A stretch of 22,826 nucleotides of DNA from Priapulus caudatus (lineage: Eukaryota > Priapulida > Priapulimorpha > Priapulimorphida > Priapulidae): contig NW_014577360.1 of NCBI RefSeq assembly GCF_000485595.1, positions 327,946 to 350,771 of the forward strand, given 5' to 3'. This document shows positions 22,001-22,826 of the stretch, piece after piece (the first letter of the stretch is position 1; each line of letters begins with the position of its first letter). The position numbers and the translations under genes were made by a program. The notes below the pieces were generated by a model. The model did not search any database, was not told where the DNA came from, and saw nothing but the letters and a program-made list of their open reading frames with translations.

Positions 22001-22806
22001 GTGAACAATTAATGCACGTTAATTCTATAGTTATTGCTACTGGTATCCTAGACCTAAGCGAGGCCAAGCACTATGCTTTGATTCGGTGTAATAACTAGGG
22101 TTGATGATTAGTGTCATTCGTGGCTATCTCGGATATGTAGACCATAGATGGACATACGTTGGCTCATCCGTTTGTATAGATGTACCGCTCATGGATTATA
22201 CTTTACATAAATTCTCGGTGCATTCTTAGCACCATTTTTGCAGCAAAAATGTCATTGAAACAATCCGGCTACTAAAACTGAAAATAAATAAATAAAGTAT
22301 TGTATAAACATACGACTGCGTTCGAACATGCTTCAGGAACATCGCTCAGTGTGTGAACGGTGCCAAGGATCGCTTCGTGTGCCACCGGGTTGTTCAGCGG
22401 TGCGACGTAAAGCAAAGAATTCAGCAAGTCATCCACATTCTATGAGACAGATCGCAAAAAAGGAGATAAGCATAAACGGTTTATAGTAAGGATCACAGAG
22501 AATGGTTTCAATCAGAACCATCCTCCATTCACCTCAGGAGGCCGGTAGAACGCAACGCAAGAACGTTCATGGACTATATCTCTGTAAATTACACACGCAT
22601 TGGCATGAATATAAATATTAAATAATTATTCAAGATATAGCGGGCGCAATATTATGTAAGAAATAAATTATGGTTAAGGGTCAGTAATGATATCGAGATT
22701 CTAATAAATAGAGCCTGGATCGAAATAAATCTAAATGATCTTACCGCTGCCAATCGATCCCGATCATCGTCAAACGCCGCCATTTCTGCAGCCGTTGGCG
22801 AATCAG
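952..22806 (-). CDS. Polycystin-1-like (PKD1L/REJ-type) receptor-channel, 3' portion, 28 exons
   Basis: This is a membrane protein of the polycystin-1-like family, which pairs an extracellular GAIN/GPS module with a PLAT domain and a TRPP-type channel block. I joined 28 exons by GT/AG sites and reading phase; all phases agree and give 1669 residues ending at TAG (952-954). Seen in order: pre-GPS region (residues 1-428), GPS (about 429-486), TM1 (512-533), PLAT (about 553-670), the motif RFTRLQ (715-720), TM2 (726-741), TM3 (766-788), a charged loop (about 790-918), TM4-TM5 (920-985), TM6 (1055-1070), TOP domain (about 1090-1320), TM7-TM11 (1326-1543) and a C-terminal tail to 1669. Eleven membrane segments are typical of PKD1-like proteins. 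The 5' end is outside the window. Subfamily (PKD1L2-like or echinoderm REJ-like) is an inference; I give no symbol. Confidence 0.93.
1044..1413 (-). other. Intron 27
   Basis: An AT-rich intron between the last two coding exons. Nothing else was seen in it. Confidence 0.7.
1414..1600 (-). CDS. PKD1L exon 27: C-terminal helical tail
   Basis: Acceptor ACTATTTTAG, donor GGAG|GTAAAT, phase 0 in and 1 out. It encodes SEEELLQERIDHFPQTVDN, LIEYINKIYFAKEKEAR. A charged helix with L-x-E-R-I-D and I-N-x-x-Y-F is common near the C terminus of invertebrate polycystin-1-like proteins (from recall, moderate certainty). An ATG lies four codons into the exon but splicing phase supports an internal exon. Confidence 0.82.
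1959..1997. repeat. ACTGAC hexanucleotide microsatellite
   Basis: About six tandem copies of ACTGAC (with a final imperfect one) lie in intron 26, about 50 bases from the hAT-like MITE. It is a simple repeat likely to vary in length among individuals. Confidence 0.9.
2046..2300. mobile_element. hAT-like MITE
   Basis: An about 253-255 bp non-coding element has inverted ends CAGGGCCGTAGCC (from 2048) and GGCTACGGCCCTG-like (ending 2300). It is flanked by the direct repeat TAAACCA at 2039-2045 and 2301-2307. The CAGGGCCGTAG terminus and a 7-8 bp target duplication suggest a non-autonomous hAT-type element. The left boundary has two extra bases (TG) between the repeat and the terminus. No transposase remains. 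Confidence 0.72.
2804..3317. repeat. Left long inverted arm of the Harbinger dimer
   Basis: This arm matches the reverse complement of 4581-5119, with small indels. It holds a dense set of TCGTG subterminal motifs and ends within the first codons of the accessory ORF (ATG at 3280). Confidence 0.92.
3280..3326 (+). pseudogene. Harbinger accessory (Myb/MADF-type) ORF, truncated start
   Basis: ATG followed by MPLKKKTNKRKVV, a nuclear-localisation-like basic start, then a break after about 13 codons where the sequence switches to the transposase fragment on the other strand. It is the counterpart of the longer copy at 4337-4618. The accessory protein of autonomous Harbingers helps bring the transposase to DNA; this copy is dead. 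Confidence 0.75.
3320..3637 (-). pseudogene. Harbinger transposase N-terminal fragment
   Basis: ATG at 3637, then about 105 residues including RRWWVWPWVERRLMFGQYST and MFHELLLSVAPRITKG. The R-R-W-W-V-x-P-W...R-x-x-x-G-Q-Y-x-x-L-x-x-E-L and M-F-x-E-L-L-x-x-V-x-P-x-I-T-K patterns are those of the PIF/Harbinger (HARBI1-type) transposase N terminus. The DDE catalytic domain is absent: the frame runs into accessory-ORF sequence at about 3320. Confidence 0.88.
3640..4150. repeat. Second-type Harbinger terminal region
   Basis: Sequence upstream of the transposase start contains many CACGAC/GTCGT motifs and ends in GTTGTGACTAGGGCT, an inverted match to the outer terminus. It represents the transposase-side end of the parental element, now internal. 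The base triplets on its outer sides (TAA at 2801 and TTA at 4151) do not form a duplication with each other. Confidence 0.7.
4160..4306 (+). pseudogene. Second, inverted Harbinger transposase fragment
   Basis: The plus-strand frame reads QRRNRRNLRRWWVRPWIERR then LMFGQYSTLMQELERES, 80-90% like the fragment at 3389-3532 on the minus strand by eye. It lacks the ORF start, joins the internal element end at about 4151-4162, and breaks off into the accessory ORF at about 4307. Confidence 0.85.
4307..4618 (-). pseudogene. Harbinger accessory (MADF/Myb-type) ORF, broken
   Basis: ATG at 4618 opens MPPKKKTNKRKVVKVADDS, followed by an acidic region (ETETAEAEGEEEAAGTGSG) and a basic one (KRAKKAAGGKARRRARA). 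Around 4430 the better match shifts frame to one reading ISEEQELKIVAWVEDPRE, which looks like the start of a MADF/Myb-like DNA-binding domain; a stop lies just before it. The ORF is then cut at about 4307 by transposase sequence. It is broken. Confidence 0.75.
4581..5119. repeat. Right long inverted arm of the Harbinger dimer
   Basis: Partner of 2804-3317 in inverse orientation. It keeps a longer leader before the accessory ORF (TTGCAAATTTAATCTCAG-like insertion) and the same TCGTG motifs. Confidence 0.92.
5142..5361 (-). CDS. PKD1L exon 26: end of pore and S6
   Basis: Acceptor TTCACAACAG, donor AACAAG|GTGCGA, phase 2 in and 0 out. It encodes NYEDMIRTSPMVSPVFFF, S6 (VFVVLCTFILMNMFLSIIIV), then NEYEMVDFIFGRMKTWVG. 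The donor is not ideal (GTGCGA) but has G at +5 and joins exon 27 in phase. If it were not used, the frame would read about eight codons to the edge of the Harbinger element whose target duplication starts at 5122. Confidence 0.9.
5362..5927 (-). other. Intron 25
   Basis: An AT-rich intron between the S5/pore exon and the S6 exon. No coding, repeat or RNA feature was recognised. Confidence 0.7.
5928..6966 (-). CDS. PKD1L exon 25: TOP domain, channel S2-S5 and pore helix
   Basis: This is the largest exon (1039 bp). Acceptor TTTATCTAG, donor TTCAA|GTAAGT, phase 1 in and 2 out. The TOP domain shows DSCTVSPYM, SLPYWGRLDRYPGGGYYVFF, WIDKYTRAVFIEFSTYNAYV and NLYTVCTILFEFPSSGG. S2 is IICQIIYAIFVLIFIIKE, S3 LAIIGFSLAAISMYFTR, S4 has LATLKMIRLLRFNRRM, S5 FTVMFGFVFVAFTMMFQLLL. 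The pore helix and filter region end in SFSMILNKF. All parts match the PKD channel domain. Cation conduction is inferred from the family. Confidence 0.98.
6967..7353 (-). other. Intron 24
   Basis: An AT-rich intron within the TOP-domain coding region. Nothing else was seen. Confidence 0.7.
7354..7525 (-). CDS. PKD1L exon 24: polycystin (TOP) domain
   Basis: Acceptor CACATTGCAG, donor CCAG|GTATGT, phase 0 in and 1 out. It encodes LYRLERVWNWTQNVLPGAL, TTNWYNGSPPVDERGFLGD and RLGPAWMRQVRVIPG. These fit the W-x-W-x-x-x-x-L-L-P and G-P-x-R-x-R-Q-x-R-V segments. A partial copy of its 5' edge lies upstream at 7724-7776. Confidence 0.95.
7526..7984 (-). other. Intron 23
   Basis: An AT-rich intron that holds the partial exon copy at 7724-7776. 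Nothing else was seen. Confidence 0.7.
7724..7776 (-). repeat. Partial copy of the exon 24 acceptor and first codons
   Basis: About 53 bases closely match 7485-7538, which span the 3' end of intron 23 and the first 13 or so codons of exon 24. The acceptor CAG has become TAG, so an AG is kept, and the frame reads LYRLERFWNWTQK before homology stops. No donor follows. It lies in intron 23, about 200 bases upstream of the real exon in the transcript. It is a tandem duplication relic or decoy acceptor. Confidence 0.88.
7985..8072 (-). CDS. PKD1L exon 23: start of polycystin (TOP) domain
   Basis: Acceptor TATACTGCAG, donor GGT|GTAAGT, phase 2 in and 0 out, about 29 residues: QRDPNSYEQQASFQAHFL then GDWYLDFEG. 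The Y-S-x-R-D-P-N-x-Y-x-x-x-x-x-x-x-x-x-F start after S1 is conserved in the family. Confidence 0.94.
8306..8471 (-). CDS. PKD1L exon 22: TM6 (channel S1)
   Basis: Acceptor CATGATTCAG, donor TACAG|GTATGA, phase 1 in and 2 out. It encodes YKPPPTAELNAARETRFKE, then TM6 LGIYIFFLWIVWVVSYS. The P-P-x-x-x-L-x-x-A-R-x-x-R-x-K-E-x-K-M motif is the standard pre-S1 helix. Confidence 0.96.
8768..8891 (-). CDS. PKD1L exon 21: TM5 end and acidic segment
   Basis: Acceptor ATGATTTACAG, donor GACG|GTGAGT, phase 0 in and 1 out. It encodes VFLLAVFFSCVCKNTD, then a very acidic stretch with EDDDADFDQEEVNLNEDEEW. The acidic 'DEEW' cytosolic segment between TM5 and TM6 is a family feature. Confidence 0.94.
9267..9483 (-). 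CDS. PKD1L exon 20: TM4 and TM5
   Basis: Acceptor TTATTTATAG, donor AAG|GTAAGT, phase 2 in and 0 out. It starts with the basic FVPKKKKAKK, followed by TM4 (WWFVIIAWILAILTVPTSMF), LLYGIQFGD and the start of TM5 ending in LITQPLK. LPWW-x-x-x-x-AW and LYG-x-Q-x-G are well-conserved polycystin-1-like features. Confidence 0.96.
9484..9930 (-). other. Intron 19
   Basis: An AT-rich intron of about 450 bases between the charged loop exon and TM4 exon. No feature was recognised. Confidence 0.65.
9931..10168 (-). CDS. PKD1L exon 19: cytosolic loop TM3-TM4
   Basis: Acceptor TTATTCACAG, donor CG|GTACAC, phase 1 in and 2 out. It encodes an acidic Ser/Trp stretch (DDSDVSWDSSWSDSEV), a basic stretch (NQRAAKKRQNGIKKASE) and a second acidic patch with DDDD. 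No known motif is seen. Length and charge fit the long variable loop of PKD1-like channels. The open frame runs on past the donor but splicing at CG|GTACAC joins exon 20 in frame. Confidence 0.82.
10169..10471 (-). other. Intron 18
   Basis: An AT-rich intron of about 300 bases. No feature was recognised. Confidence 0.65.
10472..10643 (-). CDS. PKD1L exon 18: TM3
   Basis: Acceptor TGTCTTGCAG, donor AAAAAG|GTGGCA, phase 0 in and 1 out. TM3 is IGVGLMSNLIIFPINLLIVM, followed by the basic FRKTRSRYKK. The I-x-V-G-L-M-S-x-L-I-x-F-P-x-N-L-L-I pattern is characteristic of this family. Confidence 0.95.
10644..11490 (-). other. Intron 17
   Basis: An intron between the TM2 and TM3 exons. Its central part is the interspersed repeat at 10740-11000; the remainder (11001-11490) is AT-rich with no other feature seen. 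Confidence 0.65.
10740..11000 (+). repeat. Interspersed repeat ending in CTCC...GGAGGTAA
   Basis: The stretch contains GATCACCACCAAAATCTAAT, CCATCAAAATCAGGCCGTAA, CTTTTTGAGATATCCTG, then a GACAGACAAACCAACAAACC tract and a final CTCCTTCACGGAGGTAA hairpin. From recall, this ordered set of segments is a high-copy repeat seen across many marine invertebrate genomes, often ending in CCTCCTTGGCGGAGGTAA. Its class (SINE-like or the 3' tail of a LINE) is not certain. It sits in the intron before exon 18. The copy is diverged. Confidence 0.65.
11491..11625 (-). CDS. PKD1L exon 17: TM2
   Basis: Acceptor TTTCCCTGACAG, donor GAG|GTTAGT, phase 0/0, 45 codons. It encodes RSTCCLSLLMTTMLVSAMWY (TM2), then LKFGPFSITSQE. 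The C-C-L-S-L-L-x-T-T-M-L signature and the FGPFS element are diagnostic. The longest open frame at this place is in a different frame and is a shadow. The intron before this exon is 3.7 kb. Confidence 0.95.
12020..13845 (+). pseudogene. Decayed plus-strand transposon-type gene
   Basis: On the plus strand, inside a polycystin intron, broken frames together read SISSDLANIP, GVFTCGAIDNIDHNP, LSWAAYHDSQSPL, VVMMGGFYIEIN, SGKHVARTRYTHQ, PWLFVVDYTNSKWLPIYIGD, VQKFNNVFSAMTR, DGGAVGLT, PEISRVVLEIED, DVSSLVSTIESI and SVEDLGKH in this order. From recall, this order of motifs (AIDNIDHNP, FVVMMGGLHIEM, DHTNYARW, VQKT-x-x-x-FS, KGDGGAVGLT) is that of a large family of repetitive 'uncharacterized' proteins in cnidarians, molluscs and fish. 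Its biochemical role is unknown to me. At least several stops and frameshifts (for example about 12240, 12600, 13342, 13610, 13690) show that the copy is dead. Confidence 0.8.
13967..14530 (+). other. Long plus-strand frame interrupted only by TGA
   Basis: Between a TAA (13964-13966) and a TAG (14531-14533) one frame runs 188 codons with only three stops, all TGA (14135, 14300, 14390). It reads, for example, VLEDGFTYRPGSVLYDNAG, TPPAAVIDEVATAVVPVRVV and a Cys-rich last third. No family was recognised. A decayed ORF, or chance, is more likely than stop-codon recoding. The clearest boundary to the neighbouring element is not visible. Confidence 0.35.
14503..15175 (+). mobile_element. Possible solo LTR
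   Basis: The segment starts TGTAGCG and ends CGCTACA, inverted termini of the kind found in Gypsy-type LTRs. The CGCTACA end recurs twice just after it (about 15217-15224 and 15263-15270), once followed by TTTAGTGGGAATCC, reminiscent of the sequence after an LTR. The flanking 5-mers acttg and attag match only at three of five bases, so no clean target duplication exists. It includes a GTTGTC/GTCCGT-rich tract. Confidence 0.35.
14905..15000. repeat. GTTGTC/GTCCGTT-rich low-complexity tract
   Basis: Imperfect repeats of GTTGTC, GTCCGTT and TCTGTT run for about 95 bases. They create the open frames seen on both strands here, which I do not consider genes. Confidence 0.7.
15317..15466 (-). CDS. 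PKD1L exon 16: post-PLAT linker
   Basis: Acceptor CATTTTTAG, donor CAG|GTAACT, phase 0/0, 50 codons. It encodes VDRLLPVAGKEQLEEFGHLF, LKDGHLWFSVFSRPP and RFTRLQ. The sequence matches the conserved R-L-L-P-V-A linker and R-F-T-R-x-Q element that precedes TM2 in polycystin-1-like proteins. Confidence 0.96.
15776..15941 (-). CDS. PKD1L exon 15: PLAT domain end
   Basis: Acceptor GTATTCCAG, donor CAG|GTGACA, phase 2 in and 0 out. It encodes LGQLNYVRIWHDNSG, WYLKYITISDVQTGEKFKF and KWFAVESNDGQ. RIWHDNSG and the following strand and W-x-A-V-E-x-x-D-G ending are hallmark PLAT/LH2 features in this family. Confidence 0.96.
15942..16262 (-). other. Intron 14
   Basis: An intron within the PLAT domain. 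A pyrimidine-rich TCGTC/TTCTTC stretch lies at 16072-16115. Nothing else was seen. Confidence 0.6.
16263..16378 (-). CDS. PKD1L exon 14: PLAT domain core
   Basis: Acceptor TTTTTGTAG, donor GG|GTGCGT, phase 0 in and 2 out. It encodes VKCIISGDNDETDV, RPLFRSGAVDIFVLSVPG. The G-D-x-x-E-T-x-x and F-x-x-G-x-x-D-x-F strands are standard in PLAT domains of polycystin-1-like proteins, where the domain binds lipid or protein partners on the cytosolic face. Confidence 0.93.
16379..16690 (-). other. Intron 13
   Basis: An intron within the PLAT domain. No feature was recognised. Confidence 0.6.
16691..16792 (-). CDS. PKD1L exon 13: linker and start of PLAT
   Basis: Acceptor TCAAATAG, donor CTG|GTAGGT, phase 0/0, 34 codons. 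It encodes LGATPMPDNNPCHKYFYEVV then IYTGMTKGSATDSL, the conserved TP-x-PDNDP-x-x-KYFYE-x-x-x-x-TG start of the PLAT/LH2 domain. An alternative acceptor at 16771 (ATGCCAG) would break the phase. Confidence 0.93.
16894..17121 (-). CDS. PKD1L exon 12: second half of GPS and TM1
   Basis: Acceptor TCATTCTAG, donor AAG|GTGAGC, phase 0/0, 76 codons. The GPS tail reads CLTSHNSDF in place of the usual C-x-C-x-H-L-[ST]-x-F. It is followed by the family hallmark FFVPPNTIDFDYVFAN and TM1 (NPTIFITLIVIIVIYLLIAI, residues about 512-531). The cytosolic end WARYKDRKDLRK matches the usual WARY-x-D-K-K-D. The recognition of this exon as polycystin-1-like is very strong. Confidence 0.95.
17122..17524 (-). other. 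Intron 11, splits the GPS motif
   Basis: An AT-rich intron that divides the GPS coding sequence between its presumed second and third cysteine positions. No other feature was recognised. Confidence 0.6.
17525..17636 (-). CDS. PKD1L exon 11: first half of GPS motif
   Basis: Acceptor GATTGCAG, donor AAG|GTGACA, phase 2 in and 0 out. It encodes DINISLSKTFTVPYGLRCVE and then HTCMTIVDNTLSTHGMK. The segment LSTHGM aligns with the family's W-S-T-x-G-C, so the Trp is Leu and the second GPS cysteine is Met. The plus-strand open frame over 17408-17620 is a shadow of this exon. Confidence 0.7.
17904..18018 (-). CDS. PKD1L exon 10: pre-GPS strand region
   Basis: Acceptor CTGCATCTAG follows a pyrimidine-rich tract. 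Donor AA|GTGAGT. Phase 1 in, 2 out. It encodes VKFILKSEGKEQAYIGVTQG and then VQTDEEFSRFFIW. YIGV-type strands just upstream of the GPS are typical of the family. Confidence 0.72.
18169..18197. repeat. TTA trinucleotide microsatellite
   Basis: About eight to nine TTA units (with one variation) are present in intron 9, close to the donor of exon 9 at 18216. Confidence 0.9.
18216..18396 (-). CDS. PKD1L exon 9: pre-GPS strand region
   Basis: Acceptor GATTTTACAG, donor GATG|GTTAAT, phase 0 in and 1 out. It encodes AIVCELKVSYPPVD, YLVLASFDRKPHYNHYEYAY and then NFIFIADTD. The 'x-x-F-x-x-x-P-x-x-x-x-Y-[DE]-Y' pattern is what polycystin-1-like proteins show shortly before the GPS. Confidence 0.82.
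18502..18549 (-). CDS. PKD1L exon 8: 48-bp small exon
   Basis: A 16-codon exon, SLGMSKDASLDNYFIP, lies between acceptor CGCTTTAG and donor CCT|GTAAGA, phase 0/0. Phase agreement with both neighbours and a good donor support it, but so short an exon has limited evidence of its own. Confidence 0.55.
18795..19016 (-). CDS. PKD1L exon 7 (probable): GAIN-like beta region
   Basis: The donor ACA|GTGAGT is good. The acceptor CGTTCAAG|GTC lacks a strong pyrimidine tract and other AGs lie nearby, so the 5' edge is uncertain. The 74 codons include ETITIDILDNDVKNTSRDIA and then ASVFEMMQPNV, a strand-rich pattern. Phase 0 on both sides fits exons 6 and 8. The opposite strand is also open here, which I treat as a shadow. 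Confidence 0.55.
19164..19681. mobile_element. TA-flanked MITE, pogo/Tigger-like ends
   Basis: A 518-bp element has near-perfect inverted ends CAGTAAAAACCCGCGTATAA and continuing GAACATAGATTTT, flanked by TA (19162-19163 and 19682-19683). CAGTA-type ends and TA duplication fit the Tc1/mariner superfamily, most like pogo/Tigger elements. No transposase is present. A third copy of the terminus lies inside (19379-19402), pointing outward to the right and also followed by TA. Confidence 0.8.
19310..19326. repeat. GC-rich hairpin inside the MITE
   Basis: CCCGCGCTACGCGCGGG forms a 6-bp perfect stem with a 5-base loop. It lies in an otherwise AT-rich element. From recall, similar 'acccgcgctacgcgcgggc' words are repeated in some invertebrate genomes. 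Confidence 0.7.
19973..20096 (-). CDS. PKD1L exon 6: GAIN-like beta region
   Basis: Acceptor CTTCAACAG, donor ACG|GTAGGA, phase 2 in and 0 out. It encodes KVVPHKCQEIENGFDAG and VEFPNIMDLNIPCYPDKP. Two Cys and alternating hydrophobic residues fit a beta-rich extracellular segment. Its position between exon 5 and the GPS supports assignment to the GAIN-like region. Confidence 0.7.
20097..20513 (-). other. Intron 5
   Basis: An AT-rich intron. It carries GATAATACGATAATAC at about 20285, similar to the repeat at 21556-21625. No other feature was seen. Confidence 0.6.
20514..20635 (-). CDS. PKD1L exon 5: pre-GPS region
   Basis: Acceptor ACCTTCTAG, donor CAA|GTAAGG, phase 0 in and 2 out. It encodes KHRPVVYEQIKQYIS and then AAVPGDLPIHIKTDRLE. 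The PGD-P-x-I-x-T-x-x-L pattern is like the start of the GAIN-B-like segment of polycystin-1-like proteins, where a helical part gives way to beta strands. Confidence 0.72.
20636..21311 (-). other. Intron 4
   Basis: A 676-bp intron. A 46-codon minus-strand ORF (20731-20871, MASAPCTDSLNYELVQLYGS and onward) has an ATG and less AT-rich composition, but lacks convincing splice sites. I cannot tell whether it is an unrecognised exon, a repeat fragment or chance. Confidence 0.5.
21312..21488 (-). CDS. PKD1L exon 4: pre-GPS region, Cys-containing
   Basis: The acceptor TTTTTCTGTAG is strong. The donor GAA|GTATTC is weak and was chosen because it restores phase 0 to the next exon; the 3' end is therefore uncertain. 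About 59 codons include TLLDPPHGDCS and QIQDCKEETARAV, with two cysteines. The open frame runs on past this donor to about 21114. Confidence 0.6.
21489..21818 (-). other. Intron 3
   Basis: An AT-rich intron whose middle is the imperfect repeat at 21556-21625. Nothing else was recognised. Confidence 0.6.
21556..21625. repeat. TTACGATAATA-type imperfect tandem repeat
   Basis: Repeated words CGATAAAACGTTA, ACGATTATAATACGTTA, CGATAATATGTTA, CGATAATACGATT occur in a row. It is an AT-rich simple repeat in intron 3. Confidence 0.7.
21819..21929 (-). CDS. PKD1L exon 3: pre-GPS helical region
   Basis: Acceptor TCTCAACAG, donor CAG|GTGCCT, phase 0/0, 37 codons. It encodes MEMSDVLTRLTASNQESQ and then NKAALMLDTFAMLSQ, a Leu/Ala-rich helix. 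An ATG happens to be the first codon of the exon but nothing suggests a translation start here. Confidence 0.75.
21930..22313 (-). other. Intron 2
   Basis: An AT-rich intron. No feature was recognised. Confidence 0.6.
22314..22439 (-). CDS. PKD1L exon 2: pre-GPS helical region
   Basis: Acceptor CTCATAG, donor GTC|GTATGT, phase 0 on both sides, 42 codons. The peptide starts NVDDLLNSLL and contains HEAILGTVHTLSDVPEA. This is an amphipathic helical pattern as found in the GAIN-A-like part of polycystin-1-like proteins. The domain match is inferred from position and pattern. Confidence 0.75.
22440..22744 (-). other. Intron 1 of the window
   Basis: An AT-rich intron. No feature was recognised. 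Confidence 0.6.
22745..22806 (-). CDS. PKD1L exon 1 of window: pre-GPS region
   Basis: The acceptor TATTTCAG precedes the exon and the donor GCG|GTAAGA follows it. It enters in phase 1 and leaves in phase 0. It encodes about 20 residues including FDDDRDRLAA, a charged helix typical of the stretch between REJ and GAIN. Earlier exons lie outside the window. Confidence 0.7.
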
Positions 22807-22826
22807 CTGAAATATATATACTTACT

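Noticed and set aside
1-22826. CRISPR array, tRNA, rRNA, bacterial operon or phage system
   Set aside because: No spaced direct repeats with unique spacers, no tRNA-like cloverleaf that I could find, and the exon/intron structure is plainly eukaryotic.

Overview
This is a stretch of animal (metazoan) nuclear DNA. The evidence is AT-rich non-coding sequence, many short ORFs bounded by GT/AG splice signals, and several eukaryotic transposon relics. The gene and repeat families point to a marine invertebrate such as a cnidarian, mollusc, echinoderm, hemichordate or lancelet. The species cannot be fixed from the sequence alone.

One gene fills the whole window on the minus strand: the 3' part of a polycystin-1-like (PKD1L/REJ-type) gene. 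I could chain 28 exons, from 22806 down to a stop codon at 952. Every junction keeps phase, and the chain gives 1669 residues. In order they encode: a region upstream of the GAIN/GPS module (22806-18795), a degenerate GPS proteolysis motif (17636-17121), TM1, a PLAT/LH2 domain (16792-15776), TM2 and TM3, a long charged cytosolic loop, TM4 to TM6, the extracellular polycystin (TOP) domain, the S2-S6 channel block (6966-5142) and a short C-terminal tail with a helical segment (1600-952). The start of the gene, including any REJ domain, lectin domains and the promoter, lies beyond position 22826.

The introns carry most of the remaining structure. Intron 26 (1601-5141) holds a hexanucleotide microsatellite, a hAT-like MITE and a 2.3 kb rearranged PIF/Harbinger element with long inverted arms. 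Intron 24-side sequence (7724-7776) holds a partial copy of the next exon, including its splice acceptor. The 3.7 kb intron at 11626-15316 holds a decayed plus-strand transposon-type gene, an unusually open plus-strand frame broken only by TGA, and a possible solo LTR. The intron at 10644-11490 holds a widespread interspersed repeat. The intron at 19017-19972 holds a TA-flanked MITE with three termini and a GC-rich hairpin. No tRNA, rRNA, CRISPR or bacterial-type operon was seen.

The most notable points are: (i) a GPS motif that has lost one of its two cysteine pairs and has Asn in place of Leu at the cleavage tripeptide; (ii) a Lys where PKD2-type channels have the selectivity-filter Asp; (iii) the inverted Harbinger dimer sitting 19 bp beyond a coding-exon splice donor.
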